12,905 nt of DNA from JACMNW01 sp043721855. GTDB taxonomy: Bacteria > Pseudomonadota > Alphaproteobacteria > Rhodobacterales > Rhodobacteraceae. The DNA lies in assembly GCA_043721855.1 (NCBI GenBank), contig JAYSPY010000146.1, positions 1 through 12,905 of the forward strand, read 5' to 3'. The notes under the pieces are model-generated. The model did no database searches, had not been told where the DNA came from, and saw nothing but the letters and a program-made list of their open reading frames with translations. Positions 1-5,668 of the stretch are shown piece by piece. Both the position numbers and the translations under genes were made by a program. Numbering within the stretch: position 1 is the first letter of the stretch; the number at the start of each line of letters is the position of its first letter.

Positions 1-397
1 GGGCAGGCCGATTCCGGACCCGCCGCCTGACACGGTGGCTTGGGGCTGCGATCAGGCGAAACACCACCGACGCTACCAGGATGACGATGACGGCCGAAAC
101 ACCCCCCAGCGGAACGGCCAGTAATGGGTGAAAGCCCAAAAACAGGGCAGTAGTGAAGCTAAGATAGCCTCCCAAACCGACATAGGCCTGTTGGCCAACC
201 GACACGAGGCCCGCAGACCCCGCGCGCAGGTTCCACACTGTAGCCAGCGCCAGATATACTGCAAATTCCCCTGCAAGATGCAGGAAGGAAGATGATGCTC
301 ACCACGAAGCCGCAATCATCACGGCCAATAAAACAAGCGCGAAGGCTGCCGCGATGCGGCTGGCACGGTTGGAACGGGAAAGGCTGAAATCGGTCAT
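1..397 (-). pseudogene. Decayed livM-like HAAT-family ABC permease gene, cut by window edge
   Basis: This is a remnant of the second membrane subunit (LivM type) of a branched-chain-amino-acid-type ABC importer. The ATG at 397-395 overlaps the livH stop as ATGA, the usual livH-livM coupling. The first 33 codons read MTDFSLSRSNRASRI followed by a hydrophobic segment. They end at an in-frame TGA at 299-301, where the second of two Trp codons appears to have mutated. Reading through it restores typical LivM sequence: HLAGEFAVYLALATVWNL, then GSAGLVSVGQQAYVGLGGY and FLGFHPLLAVPLGG. Near position 50 the frame leaves the family pattern after VFRL. Another frame then resumes with VSGGGSGIGLP, matching the region that follows a second FRL motif in LivM proteins. 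An internal deletion plus frameshift is therefore likely. The gene continues beyond the left edge. The remnant cannot give a working permease. Confidence 0.82.
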
Positions 398-403
398 CCA
401 TCC
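387..403. repeat. 17-bp direct repeat copy A, at livM start
   Basis: These 17 bases are identical to 2425-2441. The repeat covers the translation start of the livM remnant, with the start codon at the same offset as in the reductase copy, so both proteins begin MTDF. Confidence 0.6.
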
Positions 404-969
404 ACCCTTGGAACAAGGCCGCGCGGTTTGATGGCAAGGATCACCAATACGGCCAGGTGCCCGCCAAAATTTGCCAGCCGGGGTCAATCGCCGCGCCAAG
501 CCCCTATGCTACGCCAAGGATCACACCGCCCACAAGCGTGCCCCACAGATTGCCAAGGCCGCCGATAATCACCGCCTCGAACCCAAAAGTAAGACGACCG
601 GGCCCCATGAACGGATCGAAGTTCGACCGAATAGCAAAAAAACGCCGGCAATCCCCATGACGCCCAAACACAGCCGCATCAGTTCTGCGATTTCGGCATC
701 ATCTGACTTGGCGCGAAAGGCGCGCCCCAAGGCAGTATGGTAAAACAAATATTGCAGGCCCGCGATCACGGCAACGGCGGTGGCAGCAGATCATGGCCCA
801 AGGTTCGGTTCAGGATCAGACGCTGCAGCCTGTAACCAAAGACGGCCAGCAGCGGCACCACGATGATCAATGCCAGCAGCGGGTGCAGGCCAGTAAATTT
901 TACCACCCCCATTGCCACAGACGCGGCCAGCACGATCAAATCGCCATGGGCGATATTAACCAGCCGCAT
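394..969 (-). pseudogene. Decayed livH-like HAAT-family ABC permease gene
   Basis: This is a remnant of the LivH-type membrane subunit. Conserved pieces lie in at least three frames. MRLVNIAHGDLIVLAAS (from 969) runs to GHDLLPP near 775, and another frame then gives AVAVIAGLQYLFYHTALGRAF. The join removes the middle of the protein, roughly 85 residues by family comparison. After EIAELM a smaller gap precedes GVMGIAGVF. A third frame carries FFAIRSNFDPFMGPGRLTFG and then FEAVIIGGLGNLWGTLVGG. An in-frame TAG at 504-506 (probably CAG before) interrupts ILGVA and GLGAAIDPGWQILAG. A lost G near 461-463 shifts the frame again before HLAVLVILAIKPRGL and the stop at 394-396. The family's N-terminal 30-40 residues are missing because the gene is fused to livG at about 970. 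Non-functional. Confidence 0.85.
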
Positions 970-1530
970 GACGCCGGTGGAGTGTACTTCGCGGATGCCA
1001 CCCAGCAGGCTTTGACATTCCCGTTCTGTCCAGACCGCCCGCGATTTCATCCAACAACAAAAGCGCAGGATCAGTGGCAATGCGCGCGCCATTTCCCGCC
1101 GTTTGCGTTCCTGCAGGGTTAGTGCTCCAGCCCGGTCATTGGTGCGCCGCGAAAGGCCAGTCAGGCGCAACACCTCGGCTGTGCGCGCTTCGGGTGCGAT
1201 GGATGCGGGGCGCCCGAACGTGGCGCCGACAAGGATGTTTTCAAACACAGTCACGCCATTGAACGGGTTTGGAATTTGAAAACTGCGCGAAATGCCCATG
1301 CGACAACGCGCCGATGCGTCTATGGCGCTGATATCCTGCCCCTTGAACAGAACGCGGCCTGCATTGGGTTTCACCGACTCCGCGACCAGGTTAAACAGCG
1401 TTGTTTTGCCCGCGCCATTCGGGCCAAGGATGCCGACAATCTTTCCCGATGCAACGGCAAATGATACGCCATCGGTCACCTTCAGCGCGCCATAGCTTTT
1501 AGACAGATTTTCTAATGATAATAGCGACAT
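970..1530 (-). pseudogene. Decayed livG-like ABC ATPase gene, fused to the livH remnant
   Basis: This is the N-terminal two thirds of a LivG-type ATPase that would power a HAAT importer. The start MSLLSLENLSKSYGALK is intact, with Walker A GPNGAGKTT at residues 36-44 and the Q-loop region SRSFQIPNPF. The signature area reads LTLQERKRREMARAL. A base is then missing near 1076-1078 and an extra base sits near 1030-1031. Between them the Walker B stretch is read out of frame; the correct frame spells ATDPALLLLDEIAGGL. After REVHSTGV the LivG sequence stops and passes in frame into LivH MRLVNIAHG. About 100 C-terminal residues, including the H-loop, are lost. The open frame continues to 766 as a chimaera of 254 codons. 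Without Walker B and H-loop it cannot be an active ATPase. Confidence 0.87.
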
Positions 1531-1548
1531 GCATCAACCCAGATGGGA

Positions 1549-1567
1549 CGGGGTGTCTGTAACCCCG
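1549..1567 (-). promoter_or_regulatory. Stem-loop between binding-protein and livG remnants
   Basis: A perfect 6-bp GC-rich stem (CGGGGT/ACCCCG) with a 7-base loop lies in the 47-base gap between the binding-protein stop and the livG ATG. Hairpins at this place are common in ABC operons, where they stabilise the binding-protein message or reduce downstream expression. There is no T-run after it, so a full terminator is unlikely. The role is inferred from position only. Confidence 0.35.
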
Positions 1568-1577
1568 GCTTGTGGTT

Positions 1578-1960
1578 TTAGGATAGAGGTTTCATTTCAC
1601 CCGTCACAGGTAGTTGCGGGTTTTGGTTGTTGTTGACGATTTACAATTCCAGCCTGCCATCAACGCGCTGCCACTGGCCGCCCGCGATTGGGGTTTTGGT
1701 CACGTTCTTGACCCGGCCGTTTTTCCAGTTGACCGGGCCGAGATGGTTTGCAGATCCGTCGCGATGATCGCCCTCATGATCGACGCGCTGTCGGTCAGAT
1801 CGGTTGCCCGTTTGACAGCATCAAGCCCCACCTCGAAAATCGCATGGGAAAAGCCCAGCGTTGACATCCATGGTTTGCCTGTTTCGGAAACATGGGTTGC
1901 CCCCAGATCCTTGGCAGACATGCCTGTCAGGGATGTGATAAGTAAGCGGTCCCGGCAGGT
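1578..1960 (-). pseudogene. 3' remnant of HAAT-type periplasmic substrate-binding protein gene
   Basis: This is the C-terminal third of a LivK-like periplasmic binding protein, directly upstream of livG. Recognisable family text is SLTGMSAKDLGATHVSETG, then PWMSTLGFSHAIFEVGLDAV and IIATDLQTIS. After a lost G near 1735-1739, the next frame gives GPVNWKNGRVKNVTKTPI and AGGQWQRVDGRLEL. An in-frame TAA at 1641-1643 interrupts this just before IVNNNQNPQLPVTGEMKPLS and the natural TAA at 1578-1580. The signal peptide and N-terminal lobe are absent, because the sequence upstream passes straight into maleylacetate reductase. The C-terminal pattern resembles binding proteins of HAAT importers placed beside aromatic-degradation genes. 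The ligand cannot be read from this fragment. The left boundary at the fusion is approximate. Confidence 0.75.
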
Positions 1961-2435
1961 AGTGGTGCCGCAAAGCACATGGCACAGTTTGTGGTGCAGG
2001 CTCATGCCCACTTGACCCAACACAAGCCCGCGCCGCAACCGCAAGGGCAGTGCTGACCGGATTGCGATCACGGACATGAAGTGCCTCTGCGGCGTGGGCG
2101 ATTGCGTTGCGACCGGATGTCACCGTCAGCGCAATTGGCAGGGTCGCCAGAAGGGCAGGATCATGAATGATCCCCTCCGGCTGCACCCTTGGATCGGTGA
2201 TCGTTGTTTTATGGCCGCCATCGGTCTGACCCAAAATCGCCATGGCTTCGGACCCGGCACAGGTCGTAGGCACCACGATCTGCGGCAGGTCTGTCTGCAA
2301 GGCAATGGCTTTGCCAAGGCCCGTAGTTGATCCACCACCAAGTGACACCACGGCGTCAGCCTTGACGGCGCGCACGCCAAAACGCACCCGCATCGGGGCA
2401 AAGCGCAGTGTAAATTCAGTTTGAAAATCGGTCAT
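1960..2435 (-). pseudogene. Decayed maleylacetate reductase gene
   Basis: This is a remnant of maleylacetate reductase, an iron-containing-alcohol-dehydrogenase-fold enzyme that reduces maleylacetate to 3-oxoadipate in hydroxyquinol and chlorocatechol pathways. From the ATG at 2435 the frame reads MTDFQTEFTLRFAPMRVRFG. It then jumps directly to ADAVVSLGGGSTTGLGKAIA, so about 65-70 residues of the N-terminal nucleotide-binding part are missing near 2373. Next come LPQIVVPTTCAGSEAMAILG (usually TTYAGSE), ITDPRVQPEGIIHDPALL and TSGRNAIAHAAEALHVRDRN, which includes the metal-site His region. Near 2050 a frameshift with a small deletion occurs. Another frame then gives LVLGQVGMSLHHKLCHVLCG, including the conserved HHKLCH metal-site segment. 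The C-terminus is replaced by binding-protein sequence near 1960. Inactive. The gene diverges from the LysR remnant. Confidence 0.85.
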
Positions 2436-2441
2436 CCATCC
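2425..2441. repeat. 17-bp direct repeat copy B, at maleylacetate reductase start
   Basis: These 17 bases are identical to 387-403 and cover the ATG and ribosome-binding area of the reductase remnant. Identity ends on both sides, so this is a local shared initiation region rather than a gene duplication. Confidence 0.6.
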
Positions 2442-2469
2442 CCCAATGCCCAGCGTAGACAGGATCAAA

Positions 2470-2510
2470 ATGCAACTTGATCGGAAATTTGTGAAATTAT
2501 GCAACTTGAT
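2470..2510. promoter_or_regulatory. Putative LysR operator/promoter region between divergent remnants
   Basis: The 63-base gap between the reductase ATG (2435) and the LysR ATG (2499) is AT-rich compared with its surroundings. It contains most of a direct 12-base repeat, ATGCAACTTGAT, at 2470-2481 and 2499-2510, with the second copy forming the first LysR codons. Between them is an inverted repeat, AATTT-GTG-AAATT, at 2486-2498. LysR-type regulators usually bind imperfect dyads in exactly such divergent gaps, so this is a reasonable operator candidate. Whether any regulator still binds it is unknown, since the local regulator gene is broken. Confidence 0.45.
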
Positions 2511-2855
2511 GATATGCAGATCGACCCGAAACAGTTGGAAATTCTGGCGGCCAGCGTTGACAGCGGCGGTTTGACCGACGGGGCTGCACGCCTTGCAAAA
2601 TCGCAGCCCGCGCTATCCCGGATCGTCGCCGCAATGAAGGCGCGGCTTGGCAGCAAGCTGGTCCACCCCGCAAAGCGCCCGCTGCAACCAAGCGAACTTT
2701 GCCTCAGGCTGGCGGATGAAGGCAGGCGCATCTTGCAGGCGTCTGAAGCGGCATCCCGGGCGGTGCAAAGCTTTCGGGCGGGCAAGGCCGGGGCAGTAAG
2801 GATCGGCGTCCGGGCCTGCTTTATGCAGAAAACCCGCAGATCAATCCAACAGTGA
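2499..2855 (+). pseudogene. Truncated LysR-family regulator gene
   Basis: This is the DNA-binding end of a LysR-type regulator, divergent from maleylacetate reductase and so probably once its activator. The frame starts MQLDDMQIDPKQLEILAASV; the Met at codon 6 (2514) is the likelier family start. It contains the winged helix-turn-helix GGLTDGAARLAKSQPALSRI, then KRPLQPSELCLRLADEGRRI and the linker helix to GKAGAVRIG. Sequence then becomes unrelated (VRACFMQKTRRSIQQ) and stops at 2855, giving 118 codons against about 300 in the family. Around 2810-2900 another frame reads PGLLYAENPQINPTVTRLKS and FLAAQFETLAS, which resembles the C-terminal end of LysR effector domains. That frame stays open to 3034. 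A large internal deletion of the effector domain with frame loss is the simplest explanation. Confidence 0.83.
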
Positions 2856-2969
2856 CGCGTCTGAAAAGCTTTTTAGCAGCCCAGTTTGAGACTTTGGCAT
2901 CTACAATTCTGCATCATGAACGGCAGTCACTTGGCGACGTTGAAGCAACTGACAAGGGAACGTGCAGTC

Positions 2970-3007
2970 CCAAAAGAGAAAGGGTCACCAGTTACGGCAA
3001 CCCTTTC
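2970..3007 (-). terminator. Rho-independent-like terminator reading leftward
   Basis: A perfect 8-bp stem, GAAAGGGT/ACCCTTTC (2978-3007, 14-base loop), is followed on the minus strand by a T-rich tract (TCTCTTTT). On the plus strand no T-run follows. It would end minus-strand transcripts coming from the 3205-7621 gene set and the small ORF at 3077-3133. It also shields that set from the decayed locus. The loop is longer than in classic terminators, hence moderate confidence. Confidence 0.45.
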
Positions 3008-3076
3008 CGAGATCTTAGGAGATGGGCCAGTTAGGCTTCAAATCCAATCAGTGGTCTGTCTTTAAGAAGATTGCTT

Positions 3077-3133
3077 CTAGAAGACACCCCTCATGACTGT
3101 CCCGACGCAAGTCTCCAACATCACTCTAGACAC
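3077..3133 (-). CDS. Possible 18-codon leader-like or spurious small ORF
   Basis: A GTG at 3133-3131 opens VSRVMLETCVGTVMRGVF and stops at TAG 3077-3079. Its only support is the ribosome-binding site. AGGAGG lies exactly 7 bases upstream of the GTG, inside a 17-base stretch fully complementary to the 16S 3' tail. The ORF lies downstream of the VUT gene and upstream of the terminator-like hairpin, so it could be the last frame of that transcript. The peptide has no known motif. It could equally be chance, with the site having another origin. Confidence 0.22.
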   Translation of the reverse strand: MSRVMLETCVGTVMRGVF

Positions 3134-3149
3134 TGGATCACCTCCTTTC
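3133..3149. promoter_or_regulatory. 17-base match to the 16S rRNA 3' end (extended Shine-Dalgarno on minus strand)
   Basis: The plus strand reads CTGGATCACCTCCTTTC, the terminal sequence of alphaproteobacterial 16S rRNA. The minus strand is therefore a maximal Shine-Dalgarno sequence. The 40 bases upstream on the plus strand do not resemble the preceding 16S sequence (the GGGGAACCTGCGG part is missing), so this is not a visible rRNA gene end. It is either an exceptionally strong ribosome-binding site or a small rRNA-derived scar. Confidence 0.5.
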
Positions 3150-3204
3150 AAAATGGTTGCCGATTTCCAAAGGGTGGCACAGATTTTGTGTTTGTCAAAA
3201 GGTT

Positions 3205-3825
3205 TTACGCGATGGGTGCTGCCATTTTGGCGACATAGAGGCGAAATGGCAAAAGTCCGAACACGGCTATTGCGAATTTGACACACCAATCCGCCACCGC
3301 AAGCGATATCCAGAACGGCACAACCGGCCCGATGCCCAATAATGCGCCGGGTTCGGTTGCCCAGGACACATCGGTGCCGGGGTCCAGAAAACTGAGCGAT
3401 GCAGAAAAGGCGATGGTGAAGAAAATAGCAGTGTCTGCCGTTGACCCCACCAAGGTGGAAACCAGCGGCGCGCGCCACCATGCTGCACGACGCAAACGGT
3501 CAAATATCGTTATGTCCAGCAACTGCCCGATCAAAAACGCGACACCCGATGCAATTGCCACCCGCAATGTAACCAAGGGGCCAAATTCACCCACGATCTG
3601 TGTGCCAATGACAGAGCATACCAATCCAACAAGAAAACCCACCAAGACCACCCGGCGGGCAGCACTGACCCCCTGCAGGCGATTGGTGATGTCATTGACC
3701 AGAAAACTGAACGGGTAGGTGATCGCGCCATAGGTCAGGAACGCGCCAAGTGGATGATTAACAAGAATGTTTGACGCCACGACAATTATCGCCATGGCCA
3801 GAATGCCGGGGATCAGGGATTTCAT
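3205..3825 (-). CDS. VUT/YhhQ-family transporter, putative queuosine precursor permease
   Basis: This 206-residue polytopic membrane protein has about six hydrophobic segments and belongs to the VUT (formerly DUF165/YhhQ) family. Members of this family import the queuosine precursors preQ0 or preQ1 for tRNA modification. The family-typical segment AITYPFSFLVNDITNRLQG lies at about residues 34-52, followed by the polar loop VSAARR. The second half has RLRRAAWWRAPLVSTLVGS, then TADTAIFFTIAFSAS and the closing helix with DWCVKFAIAVFGLLPFRLY. Length and layout are normal for the family. The ATG at 3825 lies 83 bases from the end of the phytase-like gene, so it may be the last large gene of the same leftward set. 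I saw no preQ1 riboswitch upstream. Substrate assignment rests on the family alone. Confidence 0.86.
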   Translation of the reverse strand: MKSLIPGILAMAIIVVASNILVNHPLGAFLTYGAITYPFSFLVNDITNRLQGVSAARRVVLVGFLVGLVCSVIGTQIVGEFGPLVTLRVAIASGVAFLIGQLLDITIFDRLRRAAWWRAPLVSTLVGSTADTAIFFTIAFSASLSFLDPGTDVSWATEPGALLGIGPVVPFWISLAVADWCVKFAIAVFGLLPFRLYVAKMAAPIA

Positions 3826-3860
3826 AGCTATGTCCGTTTTGACAAGGTTGCGGAAACTTG

Positions 3861-3875
3861 GCCCCTTGCGGGGGC
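3861..3875 (-). other. GC-rich hairpin between phytase-like and VUT genes
   Basis: GCCCC-TTGCG-GGGGC forms a compact 5-bp stem in the 83-base gap. On the minus strand it is not followed by a T-run, so it is not a standard terminator. It may slow or protect the transcript ahead of the VUT gene. Confidence 0.3.
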
Positions 3876-3908
3876 AGGCGCGTCGTCTAGCGCCGGGTTA
3901 TCCGTGGG

Positions 3909-4805
3909 TCAATCAGGAACACGGTATTCGACAATTTCGGTGCGTTGCAAGATCAGCAGATTGTCGTCAGAAATCATCGTCAGGCGCAGCCAACCTGCCG
4001 CATCGCGCCAGACGGACAGGCCTTCCAGGTTATCATGCTGACCCAGGGCAGACTGAAAAAGAGTTTCTTCTTCAGACAGCCCCTCCGGGCCAATTTTGAA
4101 CCGACGCACCCGGCTGGCAAATCCAGCAAGGCCGTAAAACTGGCGTTCCAGCACATAAAACCGGCCATCTGGGCCAAAGTCTGCATCGACGACAAGAAAA
4201 GAGCCGCGCTTGGGCAATACAAACGGTTGATCCCAGACATCATTTTCAAATCGGTATACTGCAAAAAACTGTGCGTCGTTCAATGGCCGTTCGGGCAAAG
4301 TATACAGCGTGCCATCCGCATCAATGGCCAAAGATTCAAGCGATGAATTGATATGCATTTTCTTAAAGTCGGGATGCTTTCGCAACTGCACACTGCGGGC
4401 ACTTAAGGTGGCATAGCGCGCAATTCGGGTCACCCGTTCAAAGGACACATAGGCGGTACCATCGGATGCTACTGCCAAGCCTTCGGAATCACTTGCGAAT
4501 TCACCGTAAGGCTTGCCGTTCTTATCATGTAACTGGCGCAGCGGGGCCGATACGATTTGTGAAATTGCGCCTGTCGCATCGCGGGTAAAACGCCCGGATG
4601 TATAAAATCCCCGGTCGGTAACGGTGGTGAAACCAATGCCATCGGGATCAACATTCAACGCGGAAAAACCGCCAAACCATTCCTGCGATCCTTGCCAGTG
4701 GTAGGCGGACAAAAACCCTGCCGGCATGGGGGATTTCGTGCTGCCAACCAGCCCCCATGACAGCACGAGGCAAAGGATCAATCCGACGACAGAACTGCGG
4801 CGCAT
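3909..4805 (-). CDS. Exported protein with esterase-like/phytase-like domain
   Basis: This 298-residue protein has an N-terminal hydrophobic export signal (about residues 7-22, VGLILCLVLSWGLVGS) followed by one domain of the 'esterase-like activity of phytase' family (PF13449). That domain is a predicted beta-propeller found widely in alphaproteobacteria. Typical repeats are visible: FGGFSALNVDPDGIGFTTVT with DRGFYTSG, FASDSEGLAVASDGTAYVSF, SSLESLAIDADGTLYTLPER, VVDADFGPDGRFYVLER, and near the end QHDNLEGLSVWRD with LTMISDDN. The acidic SEGLA/LESLA/LEGLS blade motifs suggest metal or phosphate-ester binding, but no substrate is established. The ATG at 4805 lies 28 bases inside mepA and has no clear Shine-Dalgarno sequence, so translation is probably coupled to mepA. 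The product is likely periplasmic. Confidence 0.83.
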   Translation of the reverse strand: MRRSSVVGLILCLVLSWGLVGSTKSPMPAGFLSAYHWQGSQEWFGGFSALNVDPDGIGFTTVTDRGFYTSGRFTRDATGAISQIVSAPLRQLHDKNGKPYGEFASDSEGLAVASDGTAYVSFERVTRIARYATLSARSVQLRKHPDFKKMHINSSLESLAIDADGTLYTLPERPLNDAQFFAVYRFENDVWDQPFVLPKRGSFLVVDADFGPDGRFYVLERQFYGLAGFASRVRRFKIGPEGLSEEETLFQSALGQHDNLEGLSVWRDAAGWLRLTMISDDNLLILQRTEIVEYRVPD

Positions 4806-5668
4806 TGTTCTGGCAAATCAGCCATCGTAAACTCGCGTGGGCCGCGTTCGCGTTTGGCAGGTTTTTTGGGCTTTTGGGTGGGTTTGGGTGGATCAAGGTA
4901 ATCTGTCACCCAATACATCAGCGTGTCATCGCAACCATCGCCGCCTTTGGATAGTACCGACACCGTAGGGCTTTGCGTCTGACACAGCTTTGCCCCTTTG
5001 GGGCATTTCAGGCGCACATGAAAGTGCGTGTCATGCCCGGCAATGGGGCGAATTTTTTGCAGCCAATCCTTATCTTTCCGGGTGGCGGTTCTGCACATTT
5101 CGATTTTCACGGCTGCCGCCACGAAAATCCGATCAACGCGGGGGTCCAGGGCGGCGGCCCGCATCAGGGCGCGGTGGGCCGGGGTCCAGTTTGCGGTGAC
5201 AGAGCGTTGATCAGCGGACCGTACGGGGATTGAACTGATGTCTTCGCGTTCATTGGCTGTCAGATCAAGACGGCGCGGCGGCAGCATCCAGATATCGGCA
5301 TCCAGCCCGATTTGATGGCTGGCATGGCCCGATGTCATTGGCCCGCCGCGCGGTTGGCCCATATCGCCGATATACAGGCCAGCCCAGCCAACTTGTAGCG
5401 CCACTTGGCTAAGGCCGATCAAATAGTCGATCAACACGGGCTGGCCGAAATTGCGGTGCCGTGACAGTCGCATCGCCTGCCAGCTTGGGCCGGAATCGGG
5501 CAGCTCGACCATACCTGCGCCACATCCGCGCGCATAGCTTCCGATCGGCACCGGGGCCTGCTGCGACGGCGCATTCTTTGCGCCAAACAGGCGGTTGGCC
5601 AAGCTTTCTGCGTCTGCGGGCAGGGCTACCAACGTCAGCGCAATCATGACGGCCAGCTTGCGGATCAT
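4778..5668 (-). CDS. mepA: Penicillin-insensitive murein endopeptidase MepA
   Basis: MepA is a periplasmic LAS-type metallopeptidase that cleaves D-alanyl-meso-diaminopimelate cross-links in peptidoglycan. The 296-residue product opens with a signal peptide (MIRKLAVMIALTLVALPADA). The zinc-site motif GHASHQIGLDADIW supplies His115, His118 and Asp125. The second motif GHDTHFHVRL supplies His212, His215 and His217. These match the spacing of the E. coli residues His110, His113, Asp120, His206, His209 and His211. Paired cysteines near the ends fit a disulfide-bonded periplasmic enzyme. The tail is Lys/Pro-rich (PPKPTQKPKKPAKRERG). The ATG at 5668-5666 overlaps the permease TGA as ATGA; this start gives a proper signal peptide, while the longer in-frame extension does not. 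Coupled to neighbours on both sides. Confidence 0.93.
   Translation of the reverse strand: MIRKLAVMIALTLVALPADAESLANRLFGAKNAPSQQAPVPIGSYARGCGAGMVELPDSGPSWQAMRLSRHRNFGQPVLIDYLIGLSQVALQVGWAGLYIGDMGQPRGGPMTSGHASHQIGLDADIWMLPPRRLDLTANEREDISSIPVRSADQRSVTANWTPAHRALMRAAALDPRVDRIFVAAAVKIEMCRTATRKDKDWLQKIRPIAGHDTHFHVRLKCPKGAKLCQTQSPTVSVLSKGGDGCDDTLMYWVTDYLDPPKPTQKPKKPAKRERGPREFTMADLPEQCAAVLSSD

Larger units (their letters stand above)
2856..3204. other. Low-GC intergenic stretch without a convincing protein gene
   Basis: Between the LysR stop and the end of the VUT transporter gene there is no frame with recognisable protein content, apart from the possible LysR tail near 2856-2900. The stretch looks less GC-rich than its flanks. 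It holds the leftward terminator-like hairpin (2978-3007), a short AGAAG/CTTCT inverted repeat near 3065-3079, the possible 18-codon ORF at 3077-3133 and the 16S-3'-end-like site at 3133-3149. It marks the boundary between decayed and intact DNA. Confidence 0.5.

Noticed and set aside
766..1530. Intact novel ATPase-membrane fusion protein
   Set aside because: The join falls inside both families' conserved cores, Walker B is out of frame and half of each protein is missing. Decay explains it better than a new fusion.
3093..3149. Partial 16S rRNA gene
   Set aside because: Only the final 17 bases match. The upstream bases lack the conserved 16S 3' domain, so no rRNA gene is annotated.
2850..3200. 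Insertion-sequence remnant at the edge of the decayed locus
   Set aside because: I saw no transposase fragment, no terminal inverted repeats and no target-site duplication in the stretch.
3278..3718. 146-codon open frame on the plus strand
   Set aside because: It is antisense to the intact VUT transporter gene, with low-complexity Thr/Asn/Arg composition and no motif.
3826..3908. preQ1 riboswitch ahead of the VUT transporter gene
   Set aside because: The leader has a GC-rich hairpin but none of the A-rich tail or pseudoknot elements I would expect of a preQ1 aptamer.
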